DNA of 64,000 nt from Jaltomata sinuosa (Eukaryota > Streptophyta > Magnoliopsida > Solanales > Solanaceae), in the NCBI GenBank assembly GCA_003996215.1, contig QJPP01000814.1, forward strand, positions 620,001-684,000. Reading direction: 5' to 3'. The translations under genes were made by a program, and so were the position numbers. Below the pieces are notes generated by a model. The model searched no databases. It worked only from the letters and a program-made list of their open reading frames with translations, and was not told where the DNA came from. Positions 45,838 through 55,331 of the stretch are shown here, piece by piece. Positions within the stretch are counted from its first letter, which is position 1. Every line of letters begins with the position of its first letter.

Positions 45838-46115
45838 TGTACGAACTACATTTGACCTGAATTCTCAAGAATGAGATATGTAGGCGGCCTGTGTCGGCTT
45901 CGGTCAACCCCTTAGGAAAATCTATCTTTTCCCTTCCCTCATCCCGAACTACGTTTGACCTGAATTCTCAAGAATAAGATACGTAGGTAGCCTTTGTCGG
46001 CCTCGGTCATCCCTTTATTTATTTCCATTATTCTCCCATTTCGAGTGGAGGAACTACGTTTGACCTGATTCCTGCCTTAACGGGATACGTAGGCGCCACA
46101 ACGATTCGGTCATAT
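45838..46115 (+). repeat. Repeated CTACGTTTGACCTGA box (three copies)
   Basis: Copies of GAACTAC(A/G)TTTGACCTGA, each followed by GATA(T/C)GTAGG, lie near 45842, 45948 and 46050. A more diverged one lies near 49768. Boxes of this type are common at the ends and in the 3' UTRs of Tat-lineage elements. Confidence 0.7.
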
Positions 46116-46116
46116 C

Positions 46117-46320
46117 ACCCTAGGAAATGGAAACTGGGGCAGAATTTTTGAGAAAGGAATCTCAAAAATTTGGAAGATGAAGGTCGTTTCCAACAAGACG
46201 AGAGAATGCTTGTAGATACGTAAATTCCATAATGGTTCGGCCGTATCGCTAAGGAAATGAAAACTGGGGCAGAATTTTTGAGAAAGGAATCTCTAAAATT
46301 CAGAAGACGAAGAGCATTAG
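46117..46320 (+). repeat. Two-copy direct repeat, about 135-bp period
   Basis: AACTGGGGCAGAATTTTTGA followed by GAAAGGAATCTC occurs near 46129 and 46263, with related text around it (AGACGA, GGTTCGGCCGTATCGC). Confidence 0.7.
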
Positions 46321-47174
46321 ACTCCGAAGAGTTCTTCAGCAAGAATGCGGAGTAGGCCGAAGAGTAACCAAAATAAATATCGAGAAAGAATCTCTCAATC
46401 CCCACAGAGTCTCAAGTCTCCTGCCAAAGGAATAAGGTCCTCTATGAAACCTTTAACTAGGGCAGATATTTTGAGGAGTACCTCAAAATTTCCACCAAGC
46501 TTCATTCAAGAGTTCAACATCAAACTCCGAAGAATTCCTCAACACCAAGAGATCAGAGTCTACTTCAAAGAAATACCCAAGTGGATTAATCCCCAGTTGT
46601 GATAGATTTCTCGAAGATCATTTTCGAGTTCCCCAGCTAGGACGACAAAGGATCTTAGTAGTCCGCCAGCAGTATGTCATAGAAACGCAATGAGACCAGA
46701 TGCCTTAAAATTTGGCAAGAAAAGCCCAAAACAGCAGGAAGAAATCAAAGAGGCAAAAGTCCCTAAAGCGGATGAATTTTCTGGTAGCTCACATAAACTA
46801 CCAGATAAAGAGAAACTGACAACGTTCTTAAGTCCCCCAAAACGATCAGTACATTTTGGTCAGCTTCAAATTGGGGTACCCAAATAAAAGAACAAAGGCA
46901 CTCTCCACCAATTTCAGGCAAGCCAGGAATCACACCTAACAGATAATGTTAAAAAGCGGTATTTATGGCTCTCACTAGAAGTGGGCACGACCATTTCACT
47001 CATATTTTGAACAAAAGTTATTTTGATCAGCTTCATAGACGTTGTCTTTAAAGTCTTTCAAATCTTGATTGTAGTCACTAGTGAAAGCTACATTGTGTCT
47101 ACTAACTGTTTGCCTTGAGCGCAGGTACCCACAAAGGAGTCAACATAAAGACCAAAGGTGATGTTTTCCACAAC

Positions 47175-47390
47175 TCCCCTATGGGACATTGCATCATACA
47201 TCACTACATGGCATCATATTTTTTGCATTCATATTGCACCATGTCACATTGCATCATGCTGCATTGCATCACATTGCACCATATTGCATCATATGGCATA
47301 GCATTATGTCGCATCATATTATAACATATCGCATTACAACATATTATGTAGTGTTGCATCGTATTGTGTGGCATCATATTGCAGGGTCAT
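47175..47390 (+). repeat. Degenerate GCATCATATT-type repeat
   Basis: About 200 bases are made mostly of variants of GCATCATATT, GCACCATATT and GCATTACA. They form an irregular short-period repeat that ends where the 54-bp array starts. Confidence 0.75.
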
Positions 47391-47393
47391 TCA

Positions 47394-47810
47394 TATTTGC
47401 ATATCTAGAGGACCATGTCGAGAGGGCCATTCATATTTGCATGCCGAGAGGGCCATGTCAAGAGGACCATGCCGAGAGGGCCATTAATATTTGCATGCCA
47501 AGAGGGCTATTCATATTTGCATGCCGAGAGGGCTATGTAAAGAGGACCATGCCGAGAGGGCCATTCATATTTGCATATCGAGAGGGCCATATCAAGAGGA
47601 TCATACCAAGAGGGCCATTCATATTTGCATACCGAGAGGGCCATGTCAAGAGGACCATGGCGAGAGGGCCATTCATATTTTCATACCGAGAGGGCCATGT
47701 CAAGAGGACCATACCGAGAGGGCCATTCATATTTGCATGCCGAAAGGGCCATGTCAAGAGGACCATGCTGAGAGGTCCATTCATATGTGCATGTCAAGAA
47801 GACCATCATC
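47394..47810 (+). repeat. 54-bp minisatellite array in Tat-like 3' UTR
   Basis: GAGAGGGCCATTCAT-type unit starts occur at about 47420, 47474, 47554, 47608, 47662, 47716 and 47770, spaced exactly 54 bases except for one 26-base partial unit at 47500. Each unit is two related halves of 26 and 28 bases, both starting GAGAGGGCC or AGAGGACC. Because 54 is divisible by three, several frames stay open, including a 246-codon frame at 47189-47929. I regard these as by-products, not genes. Confidence 0.9.
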
Positions 47811-48189
47811 ATCATATATCGCAGATACACATCCCTTGCGAAGACTATGTCCCTCTGCCAGCTGGCTGCAAAGAGGATGACATTAATGGGCGTCCCCAAG
47901 TCGCACTAGTTGCACAGGATCGACCTTAGCATATTTATATCCAGAATTGCGTGCGACAGAGGAGTATGGCGATAAGGATAACATCATCATTATCATTCAT
48001 TATGTCAAAACTAGTATGCAACATGTTTACATCCAAGATCGCGTGAGATGGAGGAGTCCGACGTCGAGGATATTTTATGCACTTTTATTCGAAAGAATCA
48101 ATCACCAGAAGATGCAGTTATATTTGATCATGTGGCAAAGGCCTTGCCACCACAGAAATAAAATATCACTTGCTGTCAAGGTCTAAAAG

Positions 48190-48785
48190 CATATAGTCCG
48201 GGGGACGATTATAAGACGTTATCCAAATCGGATGATGAATCGAATTTTCCTAAAATAGAAGGTCAAGGGTCGTCTATAAGTCACAGCGATATCTGAAATC
48301 GGATAGTGTGCAAGATTTCCCAAAACTTGACATAACTAAGAGTTATCTGTAAGACACAGCGATATCTGAAACCGGATGGTGTGTAAGATCACCTGAAGAT
48401 TGATAGTTCAAAAGTAATGCGTAAGTCGCAGTAATATCCAAAATTGGATAAAGTGCAAGACTACTAAAAATTGATACTCCAAGGGTTATCGATAAGTCAC
48501 GACATATCCACGTTGATATTGTGCAGGACTACCCAAAGGCTAGTAATTCAAGGGAATCTGTAAGTCGTGTTACATCTAAGATTGGATAAAAGTGCAGGAT
48601 TACCCAAAAACTGGAAATTCAAAGGAAATCTATAAGCCGCCTCTATCCAAAGTCGGATGATGTGCAAGATTACTCAAAAGCTGGAAAATTAAAGGCATCT
48701 GTAAGCCGCCTCTATCCAAAGTTGGATGATATGATAGATTATCCTAAGGCCTGACAATTCGGGGAATATCTGTTAGCCGTATCGA
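48190..48785 (+). repeat. Diverged tandem array, period 68-73 bp, about eight units
   Basis: Landmark TCTGTAAG or TCTATAAG plus CCGC/CACAGC, then ATATC(C/T)(A/G)AAA, GGAT and TGTGCAAGA. Copies start near 48273, 48346, 48418, 48489, 48557, 48629, 48698 and 48769. Units are far more diverged than those of the 54-bp array, so this array is older. Confidence 0.8.
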
Positions 48786-49069
48786 TGCGAATGATACATA
48801 AGATTCACCCCAAAGGCGTATGCAAAGGACCGCTACCAAAAGCCAAGAAGGCTGCCGCATTCAAGAGAATGCCATTAAACAATCAAGAGGATCTCCACCA
48901 TTAAACGACTACAAATGTCATCATTATTCAAAAATTTCTACACAAGCAATCTTATCTGATAGCCAAGAAGGCTATCATGTTTGATTGTCATGGAAGTTGT
49001 CATTTCCTAAAACAGAGATAGGAAAGGACATCATCTTCCTCAAGAAACAATAGTAAGGAAAAAATGAGA

Positions 49070-49345
49070 CACGAAGCTATCTCTCCTTATTGAGCTACTT
49101 TAATACTAACATTTTGTTTTAAAATATTACCGAGAAAATCCAAGAGGATGAAAATCTCAAACCAGAACAACAGGTACAAAGCACATCAAAAGATGTCACA
49201 ACCCGAGATTCAGACATAACCCAAGGATGAGGTATGGCCAAAAACTACCTCTCCGAGTGGAATTCTGTTACTGCTAACCATTTAGTTTTGAGATATTGTC
49301 GAGAGCATCCGAGAAGGATGAAATTCTCAAAGCAAAACCACAGGT
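49070..49345 (+). repeat. Two-copy repeat before Tat-like 3' LTR
   Basis: The segment with AATCTCAAACCAGAACAACA near 49150 is repeated in altered form near 49328 (ATTCTCAAAGCAAAACCACA), with shared CCGAGA and AAGGATG text. The similar phrase AGCCAAGAAGGCT also occurs twice, near 48841 and 48961. Confidence 0.55.
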
Positions 49346-50050
49346 GTGGACTACACCAAAAAGGATGCATCACAACGTGGAACTTTTTCTTAGCAGCGAC
49401 TTGTGACATGGTCCGAAGAGGGATATCAAACTCTTTGGACGCGAGCTGAGAAACAACTCACCACCGCCATCAAACCACACCCCTATCAGAAGGCATGTGG
49501 GTATTTCCTATTTTGGGTCTTAGTTTCGCATCCAGGGTATTTTCTGAACTCATGCTGGAAGCAATATTCCTTCCTTTCAAATCCGGATGATGATACACCT
49601 CGAGCTTTGGAAATTATATCCAGGTAAAATCTTACTTATGGGTCTGAAGAGCTCTACATTCATAGTTAAGAGGTTACAAGCCTCTTTTCTATAGCTCAAT
49701 CCATTTGTCACTCATTCCGAGCCAAAGGTTGTCTTAAACATAAAGATTACCTTTTCCACATTGAGTCGAACTACAAACAACCTGATTCCCTGAGTCCTGG
49801 GATATGTAGGCGGGCTCTGTGATGAAAACTCATCTGCATTCCTAACTCCCTCCCAATCCTCTTACTCTCCAGCTTTTCGGTCTCTCCGTACTCTGAAACC
49901 GGGATAGTTTGGAATTCCTTATAATTCATGCTAAAACCAACCGCTTCCCGAAGATGAATCTGTGATCGGATAAAATTGGAAACGTCAATTTCCTTTACCC
50001 AGGATTCATTACATTCACCCTACCCTAGTCACGGCTGAATACCAAAGACT

Positions 50051-50065
50051 GAAAAGCAGAGGGAC
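50051..50065 (+). promoter_or_regulatory. Polypurine tract of Tat-like element
   Basis: GAAAAGCAGAGGGAC lies a few bases before the LTR start TGTTTGAGGG, the expected place for plus-strand priming. Confidence 0.65.
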
Positions 50066-50069
50066 TATT

Positions 50070-50689
50070 TGTTTGAGGGAAAATATGCTCGAATAGCATT
50101 GTAAATGCGTGGCAGAGAAAAGATTTGGTGTGGTTAACATATGGCAACAAACTAAGTTGCACCCCTACTTTCAAAATCTGCTTTAAAGGATGACAGATCA
50201 ATTATATGTACAAGAAGACAAGGGACACAAAAGTTTCAAGCAATTCCCGTGTGCGGGCAAGTCTAGTACATAGCTGAGCCCGGCCAGAATATTGCCTGGC
50301 ACAAATAATGGATGGCCTCATGGCAAGCCCTGATTAGCATGTATCCTTAGGGTGTAATGGAAATGTAAGGAACAACGGTCTCATTCATGTAATCTATAAA
50401 TAGCCTCTTCCCTCAATCTGAAGGGGCCATCAAAAAGCAATAGAAAAGAAATATTTACTCTCTTAATTCTGATTATGTTGTGTTTTCTGTATTATAAAGA
50501 TGACCTTGGGCAACAAGTCTGAAAGCTTGAAACTGACTCCTAGAGCTCAAGAACGATGGATTCATCCTCTCTCCTTTTAACCTTTAGCTCTTCAGATTTA
50601 TTTTACTGTTGAATGTTATTATTCAACATAATCATAGCTCTCCACCTAATCAAGGAAAGGTTAAACTAAGATGCATGATCTTGACCTCA
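50070..50689 (+). repeat. Tat-like 3' LTR (620 bp)
   Basis: It begins TGTTTGAGGGAAAATATGC and ends TTGACCTCA, with TATAAATAG at 50395-50403. It is homologous to the solo LTR at 39602-40226 over its full length. The next bases are CGTAG. Confidence 0.78.
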
Positions 50690-51390
50690 CGTAGAAATTC
50701 AACATTACAATTTTACAGGTAAACAATATTGCCTTCAACTACGTACACCCGTGCTACAAACATACACCACTGTGAAAAACTATTTGCCATTCGTTCTCAA
50801 AAGATCAAAAGCTATATAAGATGAGAAAAAGATGGTAATGCTTTCCACACGAGGGAGCTACGGGGATAGTGTCTATGTTGACCATCCATTCACCTTTGAG
50901 ATACTGGTAATGAATCCTAGAAGTTAACATTTAACATTTCACCTCTTACATCACACAGTAAATCTTTGGGGTTTTGTCAGTTGTCAAAAGTTTATGAATT
51001 ATCTTATTTATTATAAGGTTAAGCTTTGCTCAATAATTATCTTTAAAAGGACTTATAAATGAGAATACCCATATCCCACACCGTTGAAAGAAACATTACA
51101 AGAAACTCCAAAATTACAAAGTATGTTCCTAATATTCTATTGATCTATCTTAACCGCAAATTTATTGATATAATTACAATTTACAATGTTAATATTCAAG
51201 GAATAATAGAATTCTTCCAAATATGACATCGAATGTGTTGAAACTTTCATTCACTTGCTTATTTATCTTCGCATTTTTCAGTAGTTGTAATGGTTCCTTA
51301 TTATCTGTTGTAGAGAGCATACATGTAGTTTAAAACCCGAATTCAAAGGAAGCACAAACATTCATTTTGTAGTATATATAAATAGATAAA
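50690..51390. other. Intergenic DNA, nothing recognised
   Basis: AT-rich sequence without open frames of note, recognisable RNA genes or repeats that I can name. Confidence 0.4.
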
Positions 51391-51394
51391 GATA

Positions 51395-51550
51395 CTCCCT
51401 CGGTTAAATTTTACTTATTTTGGGAATAAATAACTAACTTTGAGGTTAGAACAAGAAAAATAATTATCTTTTCTGGATATATTAAAAGTGATAAATAAAA
51501 GTGAAAATTTATTTTTGAAAAATTGTACAAGTAATAGTAAACAGAGAGAG
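51395..51550. mobile_element. Stowaway-type MITE (about 156 bp)
   Basis: CTCCCTCGGTTAAATTTTAC at the left is inverted at the right as GTAATAGTAAACAGAGAGAG, flanked by TA on both sides (51393-51394 and 51551-51552). The CTCCCTC terminus and TA target are typical of Tc1/mariner-related Stowaway MITEs. It has no coding capacity. Confidence 0.75.
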
Positions 51551-51645
51551 TAAAAAATGATTTTGTCATTCTTGGACTATCAAAAATAGTATCACTAGAG
51601 GAGGGTGGAAGGGTAGGTCTAAAGGAAAAAGTTCTAGGATTGTAT

Positions 51646-51997
51646 ACCATGTTTGTTAAGCTTCTATCAAAAGTGCTTATTTTCTTTTTAAAAATTATTT
51701 ATTTTTAAAAAGTGAGGTTTTTTGGTCAAATTTTTAGGAGAAAATAAGTGTTTCTTGAGAATAGCAATTTTTTTTTTTTAAGAAACTAAAAAATGATGTT
51801 TTTCCCCAAAAGCATTTTGGAGAAAAATACACTTGAAAGCACTTTTAAGTACTCATCCAAATGCTAATTGTTGCTCAAAAATATTTTAAATTTATTGACC
51901 AGACACAAACTACTTCTCAACAAAAATATTATCTTAAAAAATACTTGAATAAAAAATACTTTTCTAAATAAGCAAATTTTAAAATTTTTACCAAATA
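51646..51997. mobile_element. MITE-like element with imperfect inverted ends (about 350 bp)
   Basis: The left end TTTGTTAAGCTTCTATCAAA leads into GTGCTTATTTTC. The right end, inverted, reads CTATTTGGTAAAAATTTT and ends in GCTTATTT. The interior is AT-rich, with the repeated theme AAAGTGCTT and AAGCACTTTT. It resembles non-autonomous hAT elements of nightshades, but I could not fix the target duplication. Confidence 0.5.
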
Positions 51998-52412
51998 GGC
52001 TAGACATATTTTAAGGAATTAAAGTCTCCTAAACCTCCTTTCACACTTTTTATAACAAATCAAACACAAAAAATTAATGTGCCCTACAAGTTGTATTTAT
52101 AGAAAGAGCAATATATTATGAGAAATAATGCCATCGAAGGGAAGAAAAGGGGAGGAGAAAAGGAAAAATATCAAGTCCTTATACACATTAGTTAAAAAAT
52201 AAAATTTATGATCGTAATATTTATGATTTTTAAAAAAAATTTGAAATAAGGTCCAAGTCACTTTTATTATAATTACAAAATCAACAAGTCAACAAATGGA
52301 AGAAAATAAATGAAAAGATAAAGGAAAGTACCAATCCAGTAAGGACACCCGGCCCAACAAAGAAAAATCTAGAAAACAAAACGCAAAAGGAAAAAGTCAT
52401 CGGTCGTATTCA
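51998..52412. other. Intergenic DNA, nothing recognised
   Basis: AT-rich, no supported gene or named repeat. Confidence 0.4.
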
Positions 52413-52622
52413 CAAAGTGGAAAGTTGACTTGAAGAGTCTCTGATGAAGATATCTCCGTCGGTGTTCTGATGAGGTGGTGAAAGCTCAGCATAGAACTCA
52501 AAATGCTTCCTCGCGTAGTCTTCACAGGTGAGTGAAAGAAAAAACTTCTTTTTCTGATTAGGCGTCTTAGCTAAGAGACAGTCGACGCTTTCCTCTTCCC
52601 TCTCCGTCGATGGAAACTGTTC
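52413..52622 (-). other. Coding-like open stretch of 70 codons without start codon
   Basis: Minus-strand translation contains VDCLLAKTPNQKKKFFLSL, CEDYARKHFEFYAELSPPHQ and NTDGDIFIRDSSSQLSTL, ending in TGA at 52410-52412. Amino-acid use looks like real protein, and possible AG acceptors precede it. I do not recognise it. It may be an exon relic of a host gene. It lies next to the 3' side of the LINE. Sequence 52623-53049 shows nothing further. Confidence 0.3.
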
Positions 52623-53103
52623 TCAAATCTATGCACCTGAAAACTAGCTTTGTACTCCTTTATATGTTGATGCCCAAAACTGTAAAACATTCTGCTATTG
52701 TGTGCTAGATCTTGTTTGATGTTGGGTCGATCCCATCATAAGTCATCCTAAACTCTCACCGGATGCTATGGTATCGAACACCAAGACGAAGAACTTTTTC
52801 TTAGGGAACATATTCAACACTTAACAACAGAGGTATTTGAGATCTTGTAATCACATAGTCAAGGAACAGATCTATGTTGGTAAGTTTCACCTAGTTTACC
52901 CCTTAACATTTCTCCCAAGAGAACGAACCTCACTGAGGTTAATACCACTTATGTTAGAAATATTTTGAGGAAAACTATGTTTCACTTAAGCATTTGTGAA
53001 TTACACTAACGAGACCAATGTGTATGTAGTAATGCTGGGTTGTCTGTCTTTTTTTATAGTGCAAATTTGTGAATTCCTTTGTCTAATATTTTTTTGATGT
53101 TGA

Positions 53104-53500
53104 TTATCCTGTTGAATGTTTGAACCTTAGACTAGGAATTTTCTGCTTATCAATGTTGAGTAGTATCCTTGCTCCATTTGGTAGACCTTGAAAGTGATTG
53201 TATTCAATTGTTCCTGCAAAATAGAACACATATTTAGCTAAAAGATCTGCCACTAGATTGCCTTCTCTCATAGTGTGAGTGATCTGAATCTGTCCACCCT
53301 TCATCCATTCTCTAATTCTCCTAACTTCCATGATGATGTCCCATGGGGGTACCATTTTTCTTCAAGTGTGTTCTTCATAGCCAAAGAGTCAGTTTCTAAG
53401 ATTAAAGGAAGAAACTGTCTCTGTATACACATTTCCAGTCCTTTCTTAATAGCTTTAGCTGCATCTCATAGGCTAGTATTGTGAAACATAGTGGCTGCTT
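53104..53500 (-). pseudogene. LINE RNase H domain, frameshifted
   Basis: The upstream frame reads AKAIKKGLEMCIQRQFLP and LILETDSLAMKNTLEEKW, with the catalytic Glu and Asp context. After a shift the other frame gives QIQITHTMREGNLVADLLAK with the final Asp, and stops at 53104. It belongs to the LINE polyprotein and helps remove template RNA. Confidence 0.75.
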
Positions 53501-53703
53501 TGGCATGCATCAAGTCTCCGTCCCTATTTCCTATATATAATTCCTATGAACTGGGGACAAGATTCCCTTTAGAAGATTTATATGTATTAAATATAAAAAC
53601 TCCTAGAGGAGGGAGTGTCCAACTAATGGGGTGCAAGTAAAGTTAAAGGTCTGTCCCTCTAGAATAGCACCAAATGAGGCCACCACAGGGGGATATCATT
53701 TAG

Positions 53704-54600
53704 CTAAGGAAATTTATTTTTAGCTAACAATTGTAGGCTAGGGTCAATATTATAAAAACCTTTGTTCATGGACATGTTTCCTCCATGGGTGATATCATTT
53801 ATCCATCTCCAAGTTTGCCAGAGAATGACTGCAGGAGCAACTCTTGTCAGAATATTCAGTCTGTGGTTAGACTTCTTCCTCCACCATTTTACAATGGTCT
53901 GTTTCACTTGAATAAATCGGCCCTCAATGCCCACTGCATTGGCATATTTCTTCTAGATTATGGCTACAAAATCACCTGTCAAGAACAAATGTTCATTGGT
54001 CTCCTGTTGAGGAGTGTTACAACATTGCACTTCGATACAATTGCAATCCAACAAGAGGCTATGATCTCATCAACAAGGATTTTTCTCTTCCAGATCCTCC
54101 AGAAGCAAAAAGAGATCTTAAATGGCACTCCTATTGCCCATATCTTGGTAAAATACAGGGATTTCTCCTCTTTGGCCCGTACTAACTCCCACACACTCTT
54201 CACAAAAAATTTCCCATTTTTAGTAAGTAGCCACCATGGTTTGTCACTCTCTCAAGACACTACTCTAGGAAGTGTGTTAATCACATGGTCTACCAGAAAA
54301 GGAGGTAGGTTTTCTGTGAGGAATTCTTCAGTCCAATGTTCCTTTTGTATACCAGCATTGACTTCATAAATTTAAAGATTAATTGCCTCCAGAGGCATGA
54401 GGCTGTATAGGGAACCCATTCTAGTCCAATTGTCATGCCAAAAGTTGGCATTTCCCCATATTGTTTCCCACCATATAGCTTGTTCTATTGCATTCCTTAC
54501 TTCCAGCATATGCTTCCACAATTGAGATACATTCTTCCATTCGACTAAAGTAGGGATCTTCTTCTTGAAGTACTTCACCCACATAATGTTTTTCCATAGA
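53704..54600 (-). pseudogene. LINE region between RT and RNase H, zinc-binding part
   Basis: Frames give WKHMLEVRNAIEQAIWWE and FWHDNWTRMGSLYSLMP (about 54430-54584), then VWELVRAKEEKSLYFTKIW, PFKISFCFWRIWKRKI and ILVDEII (53979-54203), and WRKKSNHRLNIL with VILWQTWRWINDITHGG (53704-53934). This order matches the zf-RVT region of plant LINEs. Several frame changes are present. Confidence 0.75.
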
Positions 54601-54620
54601 GTATTTGATGTTCTGAATTT

Positions 54621-55331
54621 TCACCATAATTTAGCAAATAAAGCTTTAGAGATAGCAAATAGTGACATGAAGCCTAGTCCTCCCTCCTGTTTAGGTAAAC
54701 ACATCTTCAACCATGAGTTCCAATGTCTGCTTCTTCCTTCCTCCTTATTACTCCAATAGAATCTAGCAAAGATTTTATGATTTTCATTTATAGTGTATTT
54801 AGTAGGGGCCATTGCTGATAAGAGATAGAGGGGTATACTTTGTAAGACACTGTTAATGAGAACTGTTTTATCTCCAAAATAAAGTAATTTTCCTTTCCAA
54901 TTCTTTAATATGTCTTTAATCTTCTTAATCAAGTCATTGTAGTATCTTTTCTTTTTCCTTAAATGGAATATAGGACAAGCAAGGTATTTGAATGGGAAAT
55001 CACCCCTTATAAAACTTGTAATGTTGGAGACTTCCTGAACTAGATTTGAGGAGACAGTTCTGTACATGTAGAAATCACTCTTGTCAATATTGATTAGTTG
55101 TCTTGATAATTTCTCATACTCCTTTAAAGTATCAATGGTTTGCTGTAGTGACTCCTTTTCTGTTGAGGCAAAAATTATGGTGTCATCTGCATAAGCCAAA
55201 TGATTAATCTTAGCCCTCCACTTTGGCATTCCAAAGATTTGATATTTGTTTGAGTCTAAAAGCTTGTTTAAGGCTCTAGAGAGAACTTAAGCATCTAGCA
55301 CAAAAAGGGCAGGGGACAAGGGGTCTCCTTG
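54621..55331 (-). pseudogene. LINE reverse transcriptase, C-terminal part with YADD
   Basis: From 55331 the text is QGDPLSPALFVLDA, a short decayed stretch, then INHLAYADDTIIFASTEKE. This has the YADD catalytic box, followed by FPFKYLACPIFHLRKKKR and YLLSAMAPTKY to 54621. Over 200 codons are open here. It is the downstream part of the RT begun at 58170-58963. Confidence 0.85.

Larger units (their letters stand above)
45241..50689 (+). mobile_element. Tat-like Ty3/gypsy element, 3' half
   Basis: It holds an integrase C-terminus (to 45748), a 4.3-kb 3' untranslated region with several repeat arrays, a purine-rich tract (50051-50065) and a 620-bp 3' LTR. The long repeat-bearing 3' UTR is characteristic of Tat/Ogre-type elements. 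No gag, protease or RT was seen upstream and its 5' LTR is absent. The LTR at 39602-40226 is a homologue, but its flanks do not match the base context after 50689. Confidence 0.65.

Noticed and set aside
47394..47810. CRISPR-like array
   Set aside because: The repeats are contiguous units without unique spacers, in a plant retrotransposon 3' UTR.
39602..50689. Single 11-kb LTR element bounded by two similar LTRs
   Set aside because: The first LTR is followed by an opposite-strand element, lacks a primer site, and the flanking duplications do not match.
53785..54369. 194-codon plus-strand open frame
   Set aside because: It is antisense to the LINE region whose minus-strand translation matches known LINE domains.
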